Source of the DNA: Spodoptera frugiperda
Taxonomy: Eukaryota; Arthropoda; Insecta; Lepidoptera; Noctuidae
NCBI RefSeq assembly: GCF_023101765.2
Contig: NC_064217.1
Span: 5,580,001-5,644,000 of the forward strand
DNA: 64,000 bases
Direction: 5' to 3'
Positions 35,606 to 47,378 of the stretch are shown in pieces; position 1 is the first letter of the stretch, and the number at the start of each line of letters is the position of its first letter. A program made the position numbers and the translations under genes. The notes beneath the pieces are model-generated. The model was not told where the DNA came from. It saw nothing but the letters and a program-made list of their open reading frames with translations, and made no database searches.

Positions 35606-37017
35606 TATTTTTATATACACACACATAACACACTAGTGTACAAAGGTATATATTTCTATTGCAATTTCTTCCTGTAGACCTGTGGCAGGAAAAGTAATTA
35701 TAAATTACGACACAGTGTGTCTTATCACAATTCTCTGTTTTGACCATTTTGGTTTTTTATCTTCAGGTTTTATATCAATTTGATGACCATCAATCAATTC
35801 AATCATTTTATTAAGACAGCAAACGGATATCTATAAATACCATTTGAGGTGATAATATTATTTTAGCCTACAAGATCCAGAAACGTTTAGAATTTACCGT
35901 ATTCAACATAATAACATCTTTTTTTATGAAACACGCCGGTAAACGAGCAGACGTATTACCTGTTAGTAAGCAATCGCCGCCGCCCATGGACACCTTCACT
36001 ATTGTATACGTTTGTAGTTCTTACAATTGATTTTTATGTGTAGATAAATATATTTTTTTTATAACTTACTACTGCATCGCCTTCTACCAGGTCCAGCCAC
36101 TATTATGGCGTCTCCTACGCCCCAACTCATAGGAGCTTTATAAAAAGTCCTGCATCTTGCGTAATGAGGACTATTTCAAAATTTCTTCACTATTGTAATC
36201 TTCAAACACAGCACTACCTCCCATTAATTAAAGCCACGACAGATAATAATTTTAGAACACATTATATGATACATAAAAACGTATACTGACACACCAATTT
36301 CATAATCAGTCGTCCATTCATAAAGTGAAGTTTGTTGTCAGCGATATAACACTGAATGTGATTGTTATTTATGAATTAAAATTATTTGTTTGTTTACCGT
36401 ACTGATGTGGTATATCATGATAATTGCCTTGGAGGCACATGCAATATATTGGGATCAACTTATCAGTAGGTATCTATCTGTTCAAAGATAGGTTATATAC
36501 TATCTTTGCAATTTGCACCACAAATTGCACCCAACAAAGACAGATAGGGGAATGTGGAGTAATTGAGAACGGCGGGTAATTGGGAACACGTTGATAAGTC
36601 CCACTTCCCCTCCCCGTATCCCGTTTCGCGGCTATTCGACGTATGCTTCCCCCGCCCCTCAGTGCCCGAGCGACAGTGGGAGCGGGAGGCCGCACGCATC
36701 TTGTCACGGTGAGTCAAAATATTTTTATTGCATTTTTGTTATAAATTTTGTGTTTTCATACTTTAGATGCAGATGTCATATTTTTGAGTACAATGACACC
36801 ATATTTCGTAAGTTTATTCCATGTTCCATGGATAATCCGTTTTAAAACTTTACGTGTACTTCACTTAAATCGCTATCGAAAGTCGCGACCATTTTTATTC
36901 AAATTGTCGACTGCGGGTAATTGGAACGGCGGGTGGCGGGTAATTGAGAATGTTCCCAATTACCCCTCATGTTCTCAATTACCCCAATTTGTTTTTATAT
37001 TTTTATTACAATACCAT

Positions 37018-37282
37018 ACCATGCCTCGTTGGTCTAGTGGTTGCAAGTGCGACTGCCGGGCAAGGGGTCTCGGGTTCGATTCCCGGGTCGGGCGAAGTAT
37101 TACTGGATTTTTTTTCGGTTTTTCGAAAATTTCTCAGTGGTAGCACGGAGTCCCTATTGCATGGGACTTACAACATAAATTGTGAAAAGTGGGTGTACAT
37201 TGTAGTGGCATTACGTGCCATAATGTGCACCTCTGCCTACCCCTTTGGGGATTAAAGGCGTGACGATATGTATGTATGTATG
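37018..37282 (+). repeat. Full-length tRNA-derived SINE S1 with 12-bp target duplication
   Basis: Target TTACAATACCAT at 37006-37017 and 37283-37294. A box TGGTCTAGTGG and B box GGGTTCGATTCCC lie in the first 70 nt; the tail is GTATGTATGTATG. It is nested in the pogo element, ending about 20 nt before its ATG. Confidence 0.85.
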
Positions 37283-37303
37283 TTACAATACCATTTTTTT
37301 TAG

Positions 37304-38683
37304 ATGCCACGAAAATACATACGGAAGACTGAGACAAGGTACACGGTGGAAGATCTACGCCGTGCAGTTGAAGAAGTCAAACAGAGAAGACTTACATTGG
37401 GCAAAGCAGCTGCTCAATTCTCAGTACCTAAAACAACGTTATTTAAACAACTAAGAGACGCTGTTGTGAAGACACCAAAAAAAGGTCGGAACGCAGTATT
37501 TAATTACGAGCAAGAAAAACAGCTTGAAACATATATCATTGAATGCTGCAAGTCTTTTTATGGCATAACGCCGACATTTTTGCGCCGAATCGCTTTTAGA
37601 TTTGCTGAGGCTAATAATTTGAGACATAATTTTAATAAAAACACCCAGCTTGCAGGCAAAGATTGGTATTATAACTTTATGGCGAGACATACATCTATCA
37701 CCTTGCGTATGCCAGAAGCTACCTCTATTAATAGAATAATAGCTTTTAACGCTATTGAAGTTAACCTGTTTTTTGACCAATTAAAAATGATTCAAGCTAA
37801 GCATAATATACCTGGTCACCGCATTTTTAATGTTGACGAGATCGGAATAAGCACAGTCCAAACAAATTACAAGATTTTGGCTCCAAAAGGTGTAAAACAA
37901 GTAGGGAAAGCAACAAGCGGAGAACGTGGTGTCACCACGACAGTAGTATGCGCTATTAGTGCTAGTGGCATATATGTACCCCCCATGTTTATATTTAAAA
38001 GAAAAAGAATGAACCAACTGCTAATTAAAGGTTGTAATAGTGACATGATCGCAACGGTTTCTGATTCTGGCTGGATTAATGAGTCAATATTCATCGACTA
38101 CTTGCGACATTTTATTTCTTTTGTTAAACCTACCAAAGAAGATCCAGTACTATTAATCCTCGGCAACCATGAAAGCCATATCAGCCTGGGAGCATACGAA
38201 CTATACAGAAAACACGGTTTGCATGTTCTTTCTTTGCCACCCCATGTATCGCACGAAATGCAGCCATTGGATCTTACAGTCTTCAGTTCACTAAAAATGG
38301 CTTATAATAAGGAGTGTAAGCTCTATATGGTCAACAATCCTGGGAAAAAAATAAGCCAATACGAAGTTGGAGAACTTTTCACCAAGGCCTTTAATAAAAC
38401 AGCTAACATAAGTAAAGCTATCAGTGGTTTTAGAGCAGCTGGAATTTATCCTATCGACCCTGAGAGATTTAAAGAGAGCTTTGAATTCTCATTTCATAAC
38501 CAAACCAACACCAGCCAAACTCAAACAAACGATGTTTCAGAAACAACATTTGCTCAAAATATAGCTGAGTTCGTTGATACAGCCAGACTGAACCAGACAC
38601 CACCAATTCAAATAACAGATTCACATGACGCCATCACGTCATGTGAATCATCACACAATGATATGAATACTATAATTTGTTAG
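37304..38683 (+). CDS. Pogo-like (Tc1/mariner superfamily) transposase, 459 aa, with one catalytic Asp replaced
   Basis: Uninterrupted ORF. Order of parts: pipsqueak-type helix-turn-helix at about residues 12-55 (YTVEDLRRAVEEVKQ, LGKAAAQFSVPKTTLFKQL), a CENP-B-type DNA-binding region at about 65-145, then a DDE_1 endonuclease core at about 165-335. Acidic residues: Asp178 in FNVDEIGI and Asp323 in MQPLDLTVF. Between them the usual DNH.SH reads GNHESH (Gly287), so the second catalytic Asp is missing. The C-terminal tail is Ser/Thr/Asn/Gln-rich. The ATG follows TTTTTTTTAG, so a spliced 5' exon is possible. It is either a recently inactivated copy or a DNA-binding protein under other selection. 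Confidence 0.82.
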   Translation: MPRKYIRKTETRYTVEDLRRAVEEVKQRRLTLGKAAAQFSVPKTTLFKQLRDAVVKTPKKGRNAVFNYEQEKQLETYIIECCKSFYGITPTFLRRIAFRFAEANNLRHNFNKNTQLAGKDWYYNFMARHTSITLRMPEATSINRIIAFNAIEVNLFFDQLKMIQAKHNIPGHRIFNVDEIGISTVQTNYKILAPKGVKQVGKATSGERGVTTTVVCAISASGIYVPPMFIFKRKRMNQLLIKGCNSDMIATVSDSGWINESIFIDYLRHFISFVKPTKEDPVLLILGNHESHISLGAYELYRKHGLHVLSLPPHVSHEMQPLDLTVFSSLKMAYNKECKLYMVNNPGKKISQYEVGELFTKAFNKTANISKAISGFRAAGIYPIDPERFKESFEFSFHNQTNTSQTQTNDVSETTFAQNIAEFVDTARLNQTPPIQITDSHDAITSCESSHNDMNTIIC

Positions 38684-38879
38684 CACTTCTGTTCCATCCA
38701 CTCCTGTGCCACTCACTGAAGTTACTAATGTACCCGTCACACTTCAAACACGCAAAGTTTTAATAAAAGTTGATTACTTTTTTAAGAAAAAATACTGTTT
38801 TTTTTTGGCCTTTTAAGTTAAGTGTTTCCAATTCCCCCACCTTCCCCTATAGGTTACTTAAAAACCTTTTCTTTTTGAA

Positions 38880-39820
38880 GTAAGAAAGGAATAATAGTAA
38901 AGTTGACTTGACTTAGCGTAGGGTTTCGTTCAATATGATTTCCATATCAAGTTGGTTACTCAATATAAATTCTACATTCTAAATTGTAATGGAACTAGCC
39001 CGCCAGAAACTCCCAAAACCGCTGCGACTCCTGTAAGCCACGATCTACAATAGAAACAACCATATACACTATTAAGTCAAATTCAAAATTATTCCTCCGA
39101 TAAAGTTATCTGGCGTTGAAAAAATTTGTTCTAAGTTTAATATCGGCCATCACGGCTACGAAACCGCTTCACCAGATGTAGTATAAGTTTTACTACGACT
39201 TCAATGCCATCAAATCCAAACACTTTTTTATTAATTCCTATTCATGCGTACAAATAAAAAATGTCCACAATTTTTCCAGACAACCTTTGAACTTGTACAA
39301 AATAGATATACCTAGCTAGGTAGGTGGTTGTAATCAGTAAACCAATAGACGACATTATTAATATTTATTTTTATCGAACTGATAGGTAATAATTATTAGT
39401 ATAACATCATATTATTATTTTATCTCCTTTTAAAATCTCTAATACTAGTATTTCCCCAGTTATTATCTTACCTTGCAAATTTAGGAAATACCACTTCGAA
39501 TGTTTCGAATTGACAATTACAGAATAGCCTAGCAGCTCTCAACAAAGCTCGTTCCGAGATGTAGATAGATTGGTATGACGAAGAATGAGCAAAATATTTC
39601 TTTATTGCCCTTTACTTCTTTACAATCGGAGTTTAACCTAAGTTTAACAAAATTCACAAAACATGTGTATAAAAACTACAAAAGGAATATGTGTTGGTGT
39701 ATGGGTTGAAAACATTTAGGATTTTTGACATGTGCGTTTTTATAAAAGAAAAATATTGCCTGTGTACTTTGTTCTACTAGCCTAGTTTAAATAATAATGA
39801 AACCATTAATTTTTCATTGC
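38880..39820. other. Intergenic between pogo element and H
   Basis: AT-rich; nothing recognised. Confidence 0.4.
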
Positions 39821-39887
39821 ATTTTATTATTTATCATTGACAAAAAAGTAGTCATCCGTAACCGTGGAACTTCTACAATTTGAGCAC

Positions 39888-40517
39888 TTAAAGACGTTGG
39901 TTGATCCAGCTGATGAAGGAGGTAACTCTAGCGAAGGCAGCGGGGAAGCCACGCTGGCAGCCATCTCTATGTCCGAAGGAGGTCACACCAATCTAGATGA
40001 CAATAATAAGTAAATTTATGAACCGTTTGACCAGAGTAATATCACGAACTTACAGAAAAATGGTGTGAAACAACGCTTGTAATGTGTTTGTGAGGTTACC
40101 GGAGACCCAATCACTCTTTTGGTGTTGCGGGTGTCCAGGGGCTACACCACGGCAGCAATAATTGCTTACCATTATCAGGCGATCAATCTGCTCGGTTATC
40201 TCTATATCCCATTAAAAAGGGTTGTTTTGATTTTTTTATTTGAAGGTAATTATTTTAGTTTATATAATGATCCATACCAAGATGCGCCTTCCGTTGCTGG
40301 TAACCACAAGAGGGCCACCAGAGTCTCCTTGGCAGGTGCTCCGGGCGTTGGCACCGCTAGTGCATACGTTGGAAGACTGGATCGTTATGAAGGTGTTGCG
40401 GCATACAGCGTTGGTGATCACAGGCAAGTTCACGTGGTTCAGGGTATCGCTGACGGCTCCACCTGGAATAAGTCCACAAATATAATGTAATTATTTAATT
40501 TTTTTAATAATACCAAG

Positions 40518-40570
<53 letters not shown>

Positions 40571-41664
40571 GTACAGTATATTAATTGAATTGTAGTAACA
40601 TACACATTTTTTTACTTCTAGAATAACTTATTTTTCTTACCATCTCTGGTACGTCCGAAACCAGATGCTGTGGCGGTAAAACCGGCGAAATCGTTGTTCA
40701 GCTCATTACCAGATGGCAGAGCAATAAAACCAACGCTGCCTGTAAATTAATAGGGTAATTTTAATATGACTGAAAATATAAAATTTAATACAATATTTTT
40801 TCCTGTGGGTGAGCCATATTTTGGCATGTGAATGGGCTGACTCGACCAGGGTAATGCCATAACCTCACAGAAAACCAGTGTAAAGCAATGCTTGTATTTT
40901 TTCCACCGTGTCAGTTAGATTGTCGGATGTCCTTTCCCCAAATGCTCAATGCTTAATCTTCAAACATATTGTTTGCCTTGCACACATTTCTCGTAAATTT
41001 TAGCAAAGGTCTTTTATACGTGATTTTGTAGAAATCTACACAAAAAAGGAGTAGCACTTTATACTGGTTCTAAAATTAATAAAAAAATACTTACTTGAAG
41101 TGGACACAGCAGAGGGTAAAGTTATCATGGCAATGTCATTGGTAATAAATAAAGCATTCCAGTTGGCGTGTACGGCGACATTGGAGGTAACCATCCTGAT
41201 ACCACCACTGAATATACGGATTGAACCAAGAACAACTGTCATGCTCCGACCCTGGCTTATACCATCATGCCAGCAGTGAGCGGCAGTAAGTACTCTCCTT
41301 GAGTTCAGCAAAGAACCACCACAAACACCCGTGCCTGCTGGAGCTTCAATGATGAGGCCAGCCTAAACATAACATAAGTAATTTAAATTACAACACTACT
41401 TGTGATTAATTTGTAAGAAAAGAAAATATTAAGTACCTGGTAAGGGAATTGTCCAAGACTGGCACTAGATCCCCCAACAATTCTGGAAGAGCTTAGTTCG
41501 GCTTCTTCCTCAGCTTTGCGAATCTTCTCAGCTAATGGTATTCCGATCTTATTGTGATAATCGTATGCAGTTATCATTTCAAGATCGATCACATCCTCGA
41601 GGTTGATGTTCCTCGCGGAGGCGAGCGCTGCCAGAGCCAAGAAAGTCAAAGCTAGGAGTTTCAT
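39888..41664 (-). CDS. Protease H: chymotrypsin-like S1 serine protease, 5 exons, 294 aa
   Basis: Exons: 41437-41664, 41095-41362, 40641-40739, 40278-40462, 39888-39992; 295 codons including TAA. First member of the second subfamily. It has the classical Cys42 (VCGGSLLNS) and Cys58 (TAAHCWHD) pair, about residues 90 and 106. Signal peptide MKLLALTFLALAALASARN; activation SSRIVGG. Triad motifs: TAAHCW, TNDIAMI, CQGDSGGPL with Ser-Thr at 189-190 (ARSTC). Exon 4 has an open frame but no internal Met run, so it is easy to miss. AATAAA at 39823-39828 (minus). Intron 3 contains a long AT dinucleotide run and intron 4 a SINE. Confidence 0.92.
40015..40210 (+). repeat. SINE-like repeat S4 in intron 4 of H
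   Basis: GAAACAACGCTTGTAATGTG, GGTTACCGGAGACCC and CTTACCATTATCAGGCGATC in the family order. Confidence 0.6.
40519..40567. repeat. AT dinucleotide microsatellite
   Basis: About 48 nt of alternating T and A in intron 3 of H. Confidence 0.9.
40805..40925 (+). repeat. SINE-like repeat S4, 5' half, in intron 2 of H
   Basis: Contains GAATGGGCTGACTCGACCAG and CCTCACAGAAAACCAGTG, matching the left half of 56985-57290. Confidence 0.5.
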
Positions 41665-41705
41665 GTTGCCGGTAGAAAGAATGAAAATTCAACAACTGTT
41701 CAGGG

Positions 41706-41713
41706 TATTTATA
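41706..41713 (-). promoter_or_regulatory. TATA box of protease H
   Basis: TATAAATA on the minus strand, about 42 nt upstream of the ATG. Confidence 0.65.
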
Positions 41714-41759
41714 TGCCCCCAATCCAAAGAAAAGATTGATATTAGATTATGAACGTGTG

Positions 41760-43350
41760 AAAAATATAAGTAAAGTTAAGAAATTATCAATGGATTATGA
41801 TTTAGATTGTTGCCAAAGATTTTAGACTATGTTAAATAATTCTGTATTTCCCGGTTTTGTCACTACGGCCAACTGCGCACGTCCCCAGCAATTGGTCGAA
41901 GGTACGCTTACATAATTACATACTAATTGATTATTTATTTTCACTTTTAGTTAAATAAAGAACTTACTAAGAAAAAAGTATGTGATTTGGGGTCATTACA
42001 CTTAACGTTATAGAATAGAAATATTTGAGTACAATCTATGGTTTTTCATCATTGTGTACATTTGAAGATTTTTATAATTTGAACTTTTACAACTATGAAA
42101 GAATTCTTCTTATAATCTTAATGTACTTATTTTAATGACTTAAATATTAGCAAGCACATACATTAATAATAATTAATTATAACTGGTAGTGCAATAGATT
42201 ACGGTCCCTTAAAATGGGTTGCATTCAAACGATTGCGCACCGAATGAGAATATGATAGATGGGTCCAGTGTGAATTCCTTGCAAATTCTGTGGAAATCTC
42301 TACTCGCTCACACTAGATATAAGTTTTGCCTGTAGTTAAAACTAACTAATAACCAGTTCATCATAATCATCAGTCTGTTTTCGCCCACTTTTGGACATAG
42401 GCCTCTCCAAAGACACGGCACTGAGCTGGATCTTCAGCTCTACGCATCAAACCACTGCCAGCCACCTTACGGATATCGTCACTCTACCTACCTGGAGGGC
42501 GCCCTACACTACGCTTGCCTAGTAACTAATAACAAGTACAAACAACATTTTTCTGATTATATTTATTCTGGTGTGTACCAAGGCCCAATTTTAAGCCCCT
42601 TATGTTTTTCATCTGATGATCAACAATCTTCAGCTCAGTTTCCGAGTAAGAAAACGCCCTTTTTACGCCAATGACCAATACGTCTACGCATAAGCAAATT
42701 ATAATTGTTGGTTTAATAACTATAAATATATTTTAACTTTAAATATTGTTAATACTCGGATTACCGAGTGATCATTCTCGTGATCTCTTTTACCCATTCG
42801 TAAGTGAATAAAGTTAAATCATGTTATTTGTTCATGTTTTGTATTTACAAAACAAATAAATTCCCCTTAGGGTACAAAAGGCGTGACGATATTTATTTTA
42901 TAAGTTTAAAACCAAATTCTGTAAAGATCTAAGATTCAGATAAAGATCGATTACTGACGTAAAGTTTCTGTTAAAAATGTCGATACAGGGATTATGGATT
43001 TGGATTAAGATCGGTGGTTAATTTTATCCGTTAGACAAGCTGCAGTGTTCTTATTAATGTGGCAGGCTTATCCCATAAAAATACTGAGTAATATTGTAGG
43101 TTACAAAGTGAAAGTCAAAATTATTTATTTTAACTAGACCGGGAAGGCACTTTTGTACGTCAAAGTAAATATAAAGAAACGTCGGTCAGTCCTCTAGCAA
43201 AGTTATTTGCTTGTTCCAAGTTTAGAGCTTTCTTCTATGGAGAAGAACAAGCAAAAAACTCCATAGGCAGCTCTTTTCCAATCAGGTTCATAATACAATT
43301 CTTGGTTACATTGTTTAAACCAATAAAGGCTACAAATAACTTAAATGTGC
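41760..43350. other. Intergenic, mostly featureless
   Basis: AT-rich. Holds a LINE-tail-like block at 42357-42520 (CCACTTTTGGACATAGGCCT) and an S1 tail fragment at 42862-42896. No gene recognised. Confidence 0.45.
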
Positions 43351-43355
43351 TTCTA

Positions 43356-44806
43356 TCTATACATATAATTCGTAGAAAAGTGCTGTCTGTACATTGAAAA
43401 TAAAAATTAAAAAAATAGCAGTTATTGTTATGTCGATGTCGAACCCAAAAATGTTTAACTTTTTTTTTGTCTGTTTGTCTGTTTGTCTGTTTGTCTGTTT
43501 GTCTGTTTGCTGTTTGTCTGTTCGTCTGCGCGCTAATCTCAGAAACGGCTGATCCGAGTTGGATGCGGTTTTCACGAATATATTGTGGGATAGCTTAAAT
43601 TTACATTTAGTGTTTGTTTCATGTCAATCGGTTCATAAATAAAACAGTTATGTCAAATTAAAGAATCACGTCGAACATTCTATGCTTATACCATTAATCT
43701 CCGCAACTATTTGACGGATTTGGTTGAAATTTGGTACAGATATAGTTTAGAACCTTAGAAAGGACATAGATATATTTTTATTTCAAAAATCAAAAAATAA
43801 AAATAAGAAATAAATTATTTATAAATAATTCTATGTCGATCGTTACACGACTTCGGTTCATGTTATTGTTTTAATTTATCGAAAAAAGTAAATTAGTAAA
43901 AAGGTATGAAAAAAATAATATCAATATAATAAAACATTTTACAAAGAAAATGCTCTAACGGAGTATAGATAATTCTATGTCGATCGTTACACGACTTCGG
44001 TTCATGTTATTGTTTTAATCATCGAAAAAAAGTTAAATAGTAAAAAGGTATGAAACAAAACATCAATATAAAAACTTTTAGTACAAAGAAAATGCCCGAA
44101 CGGAGTATAAATAAATAATCCAAGTTGTCTTTATCCTCGATAGATGGATGATGGATGGATCGCGCTATGGTTTCGTTACGCATTTGGTTGGGTATCGGCC
44201 GAGCGCTTACGGTACTATCGTAGAAAAAGTGTATTATCAGTCGTATGATTATTTGTCTGTAGTGGTCCTGCTGTTTCGTATATTCTAAATTGGTTTCGTT
44301 GTATTTGTCAATTAATAAGTTTATTTGTTGGGTTTTCCTGGTTTTTTGGTTAAACTATTTAACGTAGGTTTAGTTTGATATCGATTATTAGTAGTTACTG
44401 TAGTTAGTTTTTTTAATAAAATTGTAAGTCTAATATTTTTTTTACAATTAGATTAGATTTAAGTCGTTTCTTTTAAATTATTTAGTTTAAGCTTGGTTAT
44501 TATAGCATAGAGGATAGGTTGTAATATAGTTTCTTTTTTAATTGTTATAAATTCGTAATTCGTAGCTTTCTTTAGTTTTAAGTTAGTTTAAGTCCGTTTT
44601 TAAACTATTTTTTCAATGCCCTAAGTGAGTATACATCTATTAAATTCAAACGCAGAGCTCATTATGTTGATTTTTGAAGAGTTCCCTGGAATATCTTCCA
44701 CATCTCATTTTTGAAGAGATCCCGCGAGATCGGGAACTATGTGGTTAAAACCAAAAATTTGCCGGAAGTCACTATTCCACGCGAACGAAGTCGCGGGCAA
44801 AAGCTA
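43356..44806 (+). mobile_element. Non-autonomous Helitron-like element, copy 2 (1.45 kb)
   Basis: Same element as 18369-19839: start TCTATACATATAATTCG after an A, end AAAAGCTA, the same 3' hairpin, the same TGTC/TGTT microsatellite and internal direct repeat (units from about 43833 and 43977, here 144 nt). Differs by small deletions. Confidence 0.75.
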
Positions 44807-44809
44807 TCA

Positions 44810-46290
44810 TTAATATTATTTTAGAATAATGTATTACGTATGTATTCACATGTATTGGTGGGCATACCCTCTATGAAATGACGTGATTGGAAAATACAAG
44901 TAATTATCATTGTAAAAAACCAAATTTTATTTATCTCAAACATTAAGAAATGTATTAAAATCGGAAGTTTTAATCTGCTGATACGGTAAATTAATCGTTT
45001 TTATTTGTTCTTAATCTAACGGCAACGTTTATGAAGACCATATAAATACCAGTTGAACTGCTGTTGTATCCAATATTCATCTAAGAGCAATACCAAGCTC
45101 ATGGTAAGCAAGCAAGCAATCAAGCAGATATGGATATGTTATTGCCATTACTTTTGTGTGTGTGTCTATGTTTGTTACTCAATCATGTCAAAACCGCTGA
45201 AGGGATGAAATTTGGAACAGGGGTAGATTATGGTTTAGAAGTTATTCCAATAGTTCCACTGCCCAGTTTCTCTCGCCCCGCACCATGACCTGTACCAGAG
45301 CACGCCACTATTACATACTCAAGCTTGTTCTCCGGGTAGTCCTCGCAATGTACCTAATGAACTAAGTGTTGCTAAGTCTTGATTGTGTATTGTGAATTTT
45401 CCAAAAATAGAATGCGTCATTGGAAAGTACAATTAGGTAATAGAAATCAGAATGATCGCAAAAGTGGAAAATTTAATCTGCTGATATGTGTAGATATAAT
45501 TAATTTTCTTTTTGATTTTTGAAGGCGGGAGAAATCATTGGATGATTTTACCCCCTTAAAAAGAAAAAAAAGCACCTAATGACTCACTTGGTTTCTCTCT
45601 CTCTCAATTTATCCTAGGTACCAAATATAGACAGCCAACAATTTCTAAGTAAATGACTCAATTGCCGCCTGGGAACTTAGAGGTTAAAGTGAGAATCTCC
45701 AATCAACTGAATTTGATTACAAGATAACAACGAAGATAACAATTTGATTGAGCAATTAAATGGTTTCACAATAAGATTGTATAGGTAGATACCTACTTTA
45801 GTATCTGTAGGTACTATGGAGAGGAGCAATAATAATTTGCTTCAATTTTGGAACAAAATGTCACAATTCTGGCTTACCTATGTCGCTTCATTTGCATTCC
45901 CCAATCTCCGTTTAAGTACATTATTTAATTATTTTTTTTAATTTTTAGTACCTGTAAGCCAGTTCTGCAACAAAACAATATTTTTCTAAAGAACATAGGA
46001 TTAATTTTTAAGCGTTTCCTACTTCAAAAGGAAAAGCCAATAAACAAATTCGCGATCTCTTAATTGTTTAATATTATCAGTCTGTCCTTTAGTAAGCTAA
46101 GATTAATTATTTTATTATCTTTAAGATATATAATTAAGTGAATCGGCATAACCACATTAGATTATGGAGTGCAAATAAAAGCTTGAATTTGAAGTGATAA
46201 GATACGGTACTGTAAGTAAGACTACTTTTAAAAGTAATCGTTCTCATTATTATTCTGACACGAAAAAAGTAGGGATGGTGATAAAATGTA
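44810..46290. other. Intergenic between Helitron copy 2 and the GC-rich block
   Basis: AT-rich. A SINE S3 tail fragment lies at about 45520-45570. No gene recognised. Confidence 0.4.
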
Positions 46291-46329
46291 TCCTATTTTT
46301 TTCGTTTGCCGTTACCACACACACAGAAC

Positions 46330-46660
46330 TGCGTAAGCGTGCCGTCACCGCGCCGACGCCGCGTACGAACGTACACACGGTATGACTCAAACAGAGTTAA
46401 TAAGGGCGACAGCGGCGCAGGGGGACGTGGTGGCGGACTACGCACGACTGCGGTACGGCGTTTTTGCTTTGGAAACAGAACGAAAATGCTGTAAGAGCGC
46501 TGTGGACCTCGTGCTAACAGTATTTTTGGATTGACGTTATGGAATATAACGTACGACAGAAGATTTAAACGTTTATTGCTGGGTTGGAGGTGTCGTGAGA
46601 GCGTGACATGTCTTTAACTGCGCGGAGGCGGCGCGGCGACAGCGCGGTGACTGCATCGTA
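46330..46660. repeat. GC-rich element bounded by inverted repeats
   Basis: Arms 46341-46363 and about 46631-46653 match in inverted orientation at 20 of 23 positions (CGCGCCGACGCCGCG / GCGCGGCGACAGCGCGG). The interior is strikingly GC-rich for this window. Probably a MITE; ends not resolved. Confidence 0.45.
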
Positions 46661-46849
46661 TACTTTTGCTGGTAGTAGTATAGTAGCAAAATACTGCATT
46701 TTAATATGTATATTTATATTTTTTATGTATTTCGTAGGTAATTTTGATGAAGTGAAAGAGATATGTAAGATACATAGCAGTTGGCGTTCCATTGTCTCTG
46801 CCTACGCCCATGGGATAGAGGCGTGAGGTTATGTAATATGTATGGATCG

Positions 46850-47290
46850 CCTGACCCTAAAAAGTAGATGTGTAATTTTTTATGAGGTAAAGTTAACGAT
46901 TCGATAAGGAACAGCTCATTTAATTTATATTATTTGTTTTCAGCTAGGCATTAAGTATCCACTTTAGATTAGGTACTCATTATCTCTTGTTGCATAGTGT
47001 ATCTTTTTAATTAGGTACCTATCTTACTATACAGACGAAAGATATGAATGATTGATTGAAATTATTTTTTGTTGGCACGTGACTAATGTTGTATGTATTT
47101 TTTTATGTAGTGGGATATACAGTTTCAATAATGTTTTTGCTTTTATATAATTTATAATATTCCTTTAATTAACGGCTAATTGATATTCATTTCTTATCAT
47201 TTTGAGTTTGGGTCATATTATGGAATGCTTTATTTTGGTTATATATACTAAACAAATAAAAATAAAAAACCTTGTTATAATAAATAATAA
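46850..47290. other. Intergenic
   Basis: AT-rich; nothing recognised before the 3' end of I. Confidence 0.4.
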
Positions 47291-47378
47291 TATTTTATTT
47301 GATCTCATAACATTAAATCTGTTTGACTTAGAAAAAACATTGCCATTAAACGGCTTCGTTCAGGTCACAGTTATTTGC

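Larger units (their letters stand above)
36547..38847 (+). mobile_element. Pogo-like DNA transposon with TIRs and TA target duplication
   Basis: Left end GGGGAATGTGG.GTAATTGAGAAC pairs with the right end, whose complement reads GGGGAAGGTGGGGGAATTGG. TA flanks both sides (36545-36546 and 38848-38849). Several TAATTG(A/G)GAAC subterminal repeats occur at 36560, 36577, 36918, 36941, 36953 (reversed) and 36971 (reversed). Carries one long ORF and a nested SINE. Confidence 0.85.

Noticed and set aside
36474..36845. Several short open frames at the left end of the pogo element
   Set aside because: They run across the TIR and subterminal repeats and have no domains. One could be a 5' exon of the transposase, but the sequence does not show it.
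37018..37090. Possible tRNA gene (A and B boxes, B box GGGTTCGATTCCC)
   Set aside because: It is the head of a SINE with target duplications and a body common to other copies; no proper acceptor stem.
46194..46494. Short open frames in the GC-rich block
   Set aside because: Arise from GC-rich repeats with few stops; no product recognised.
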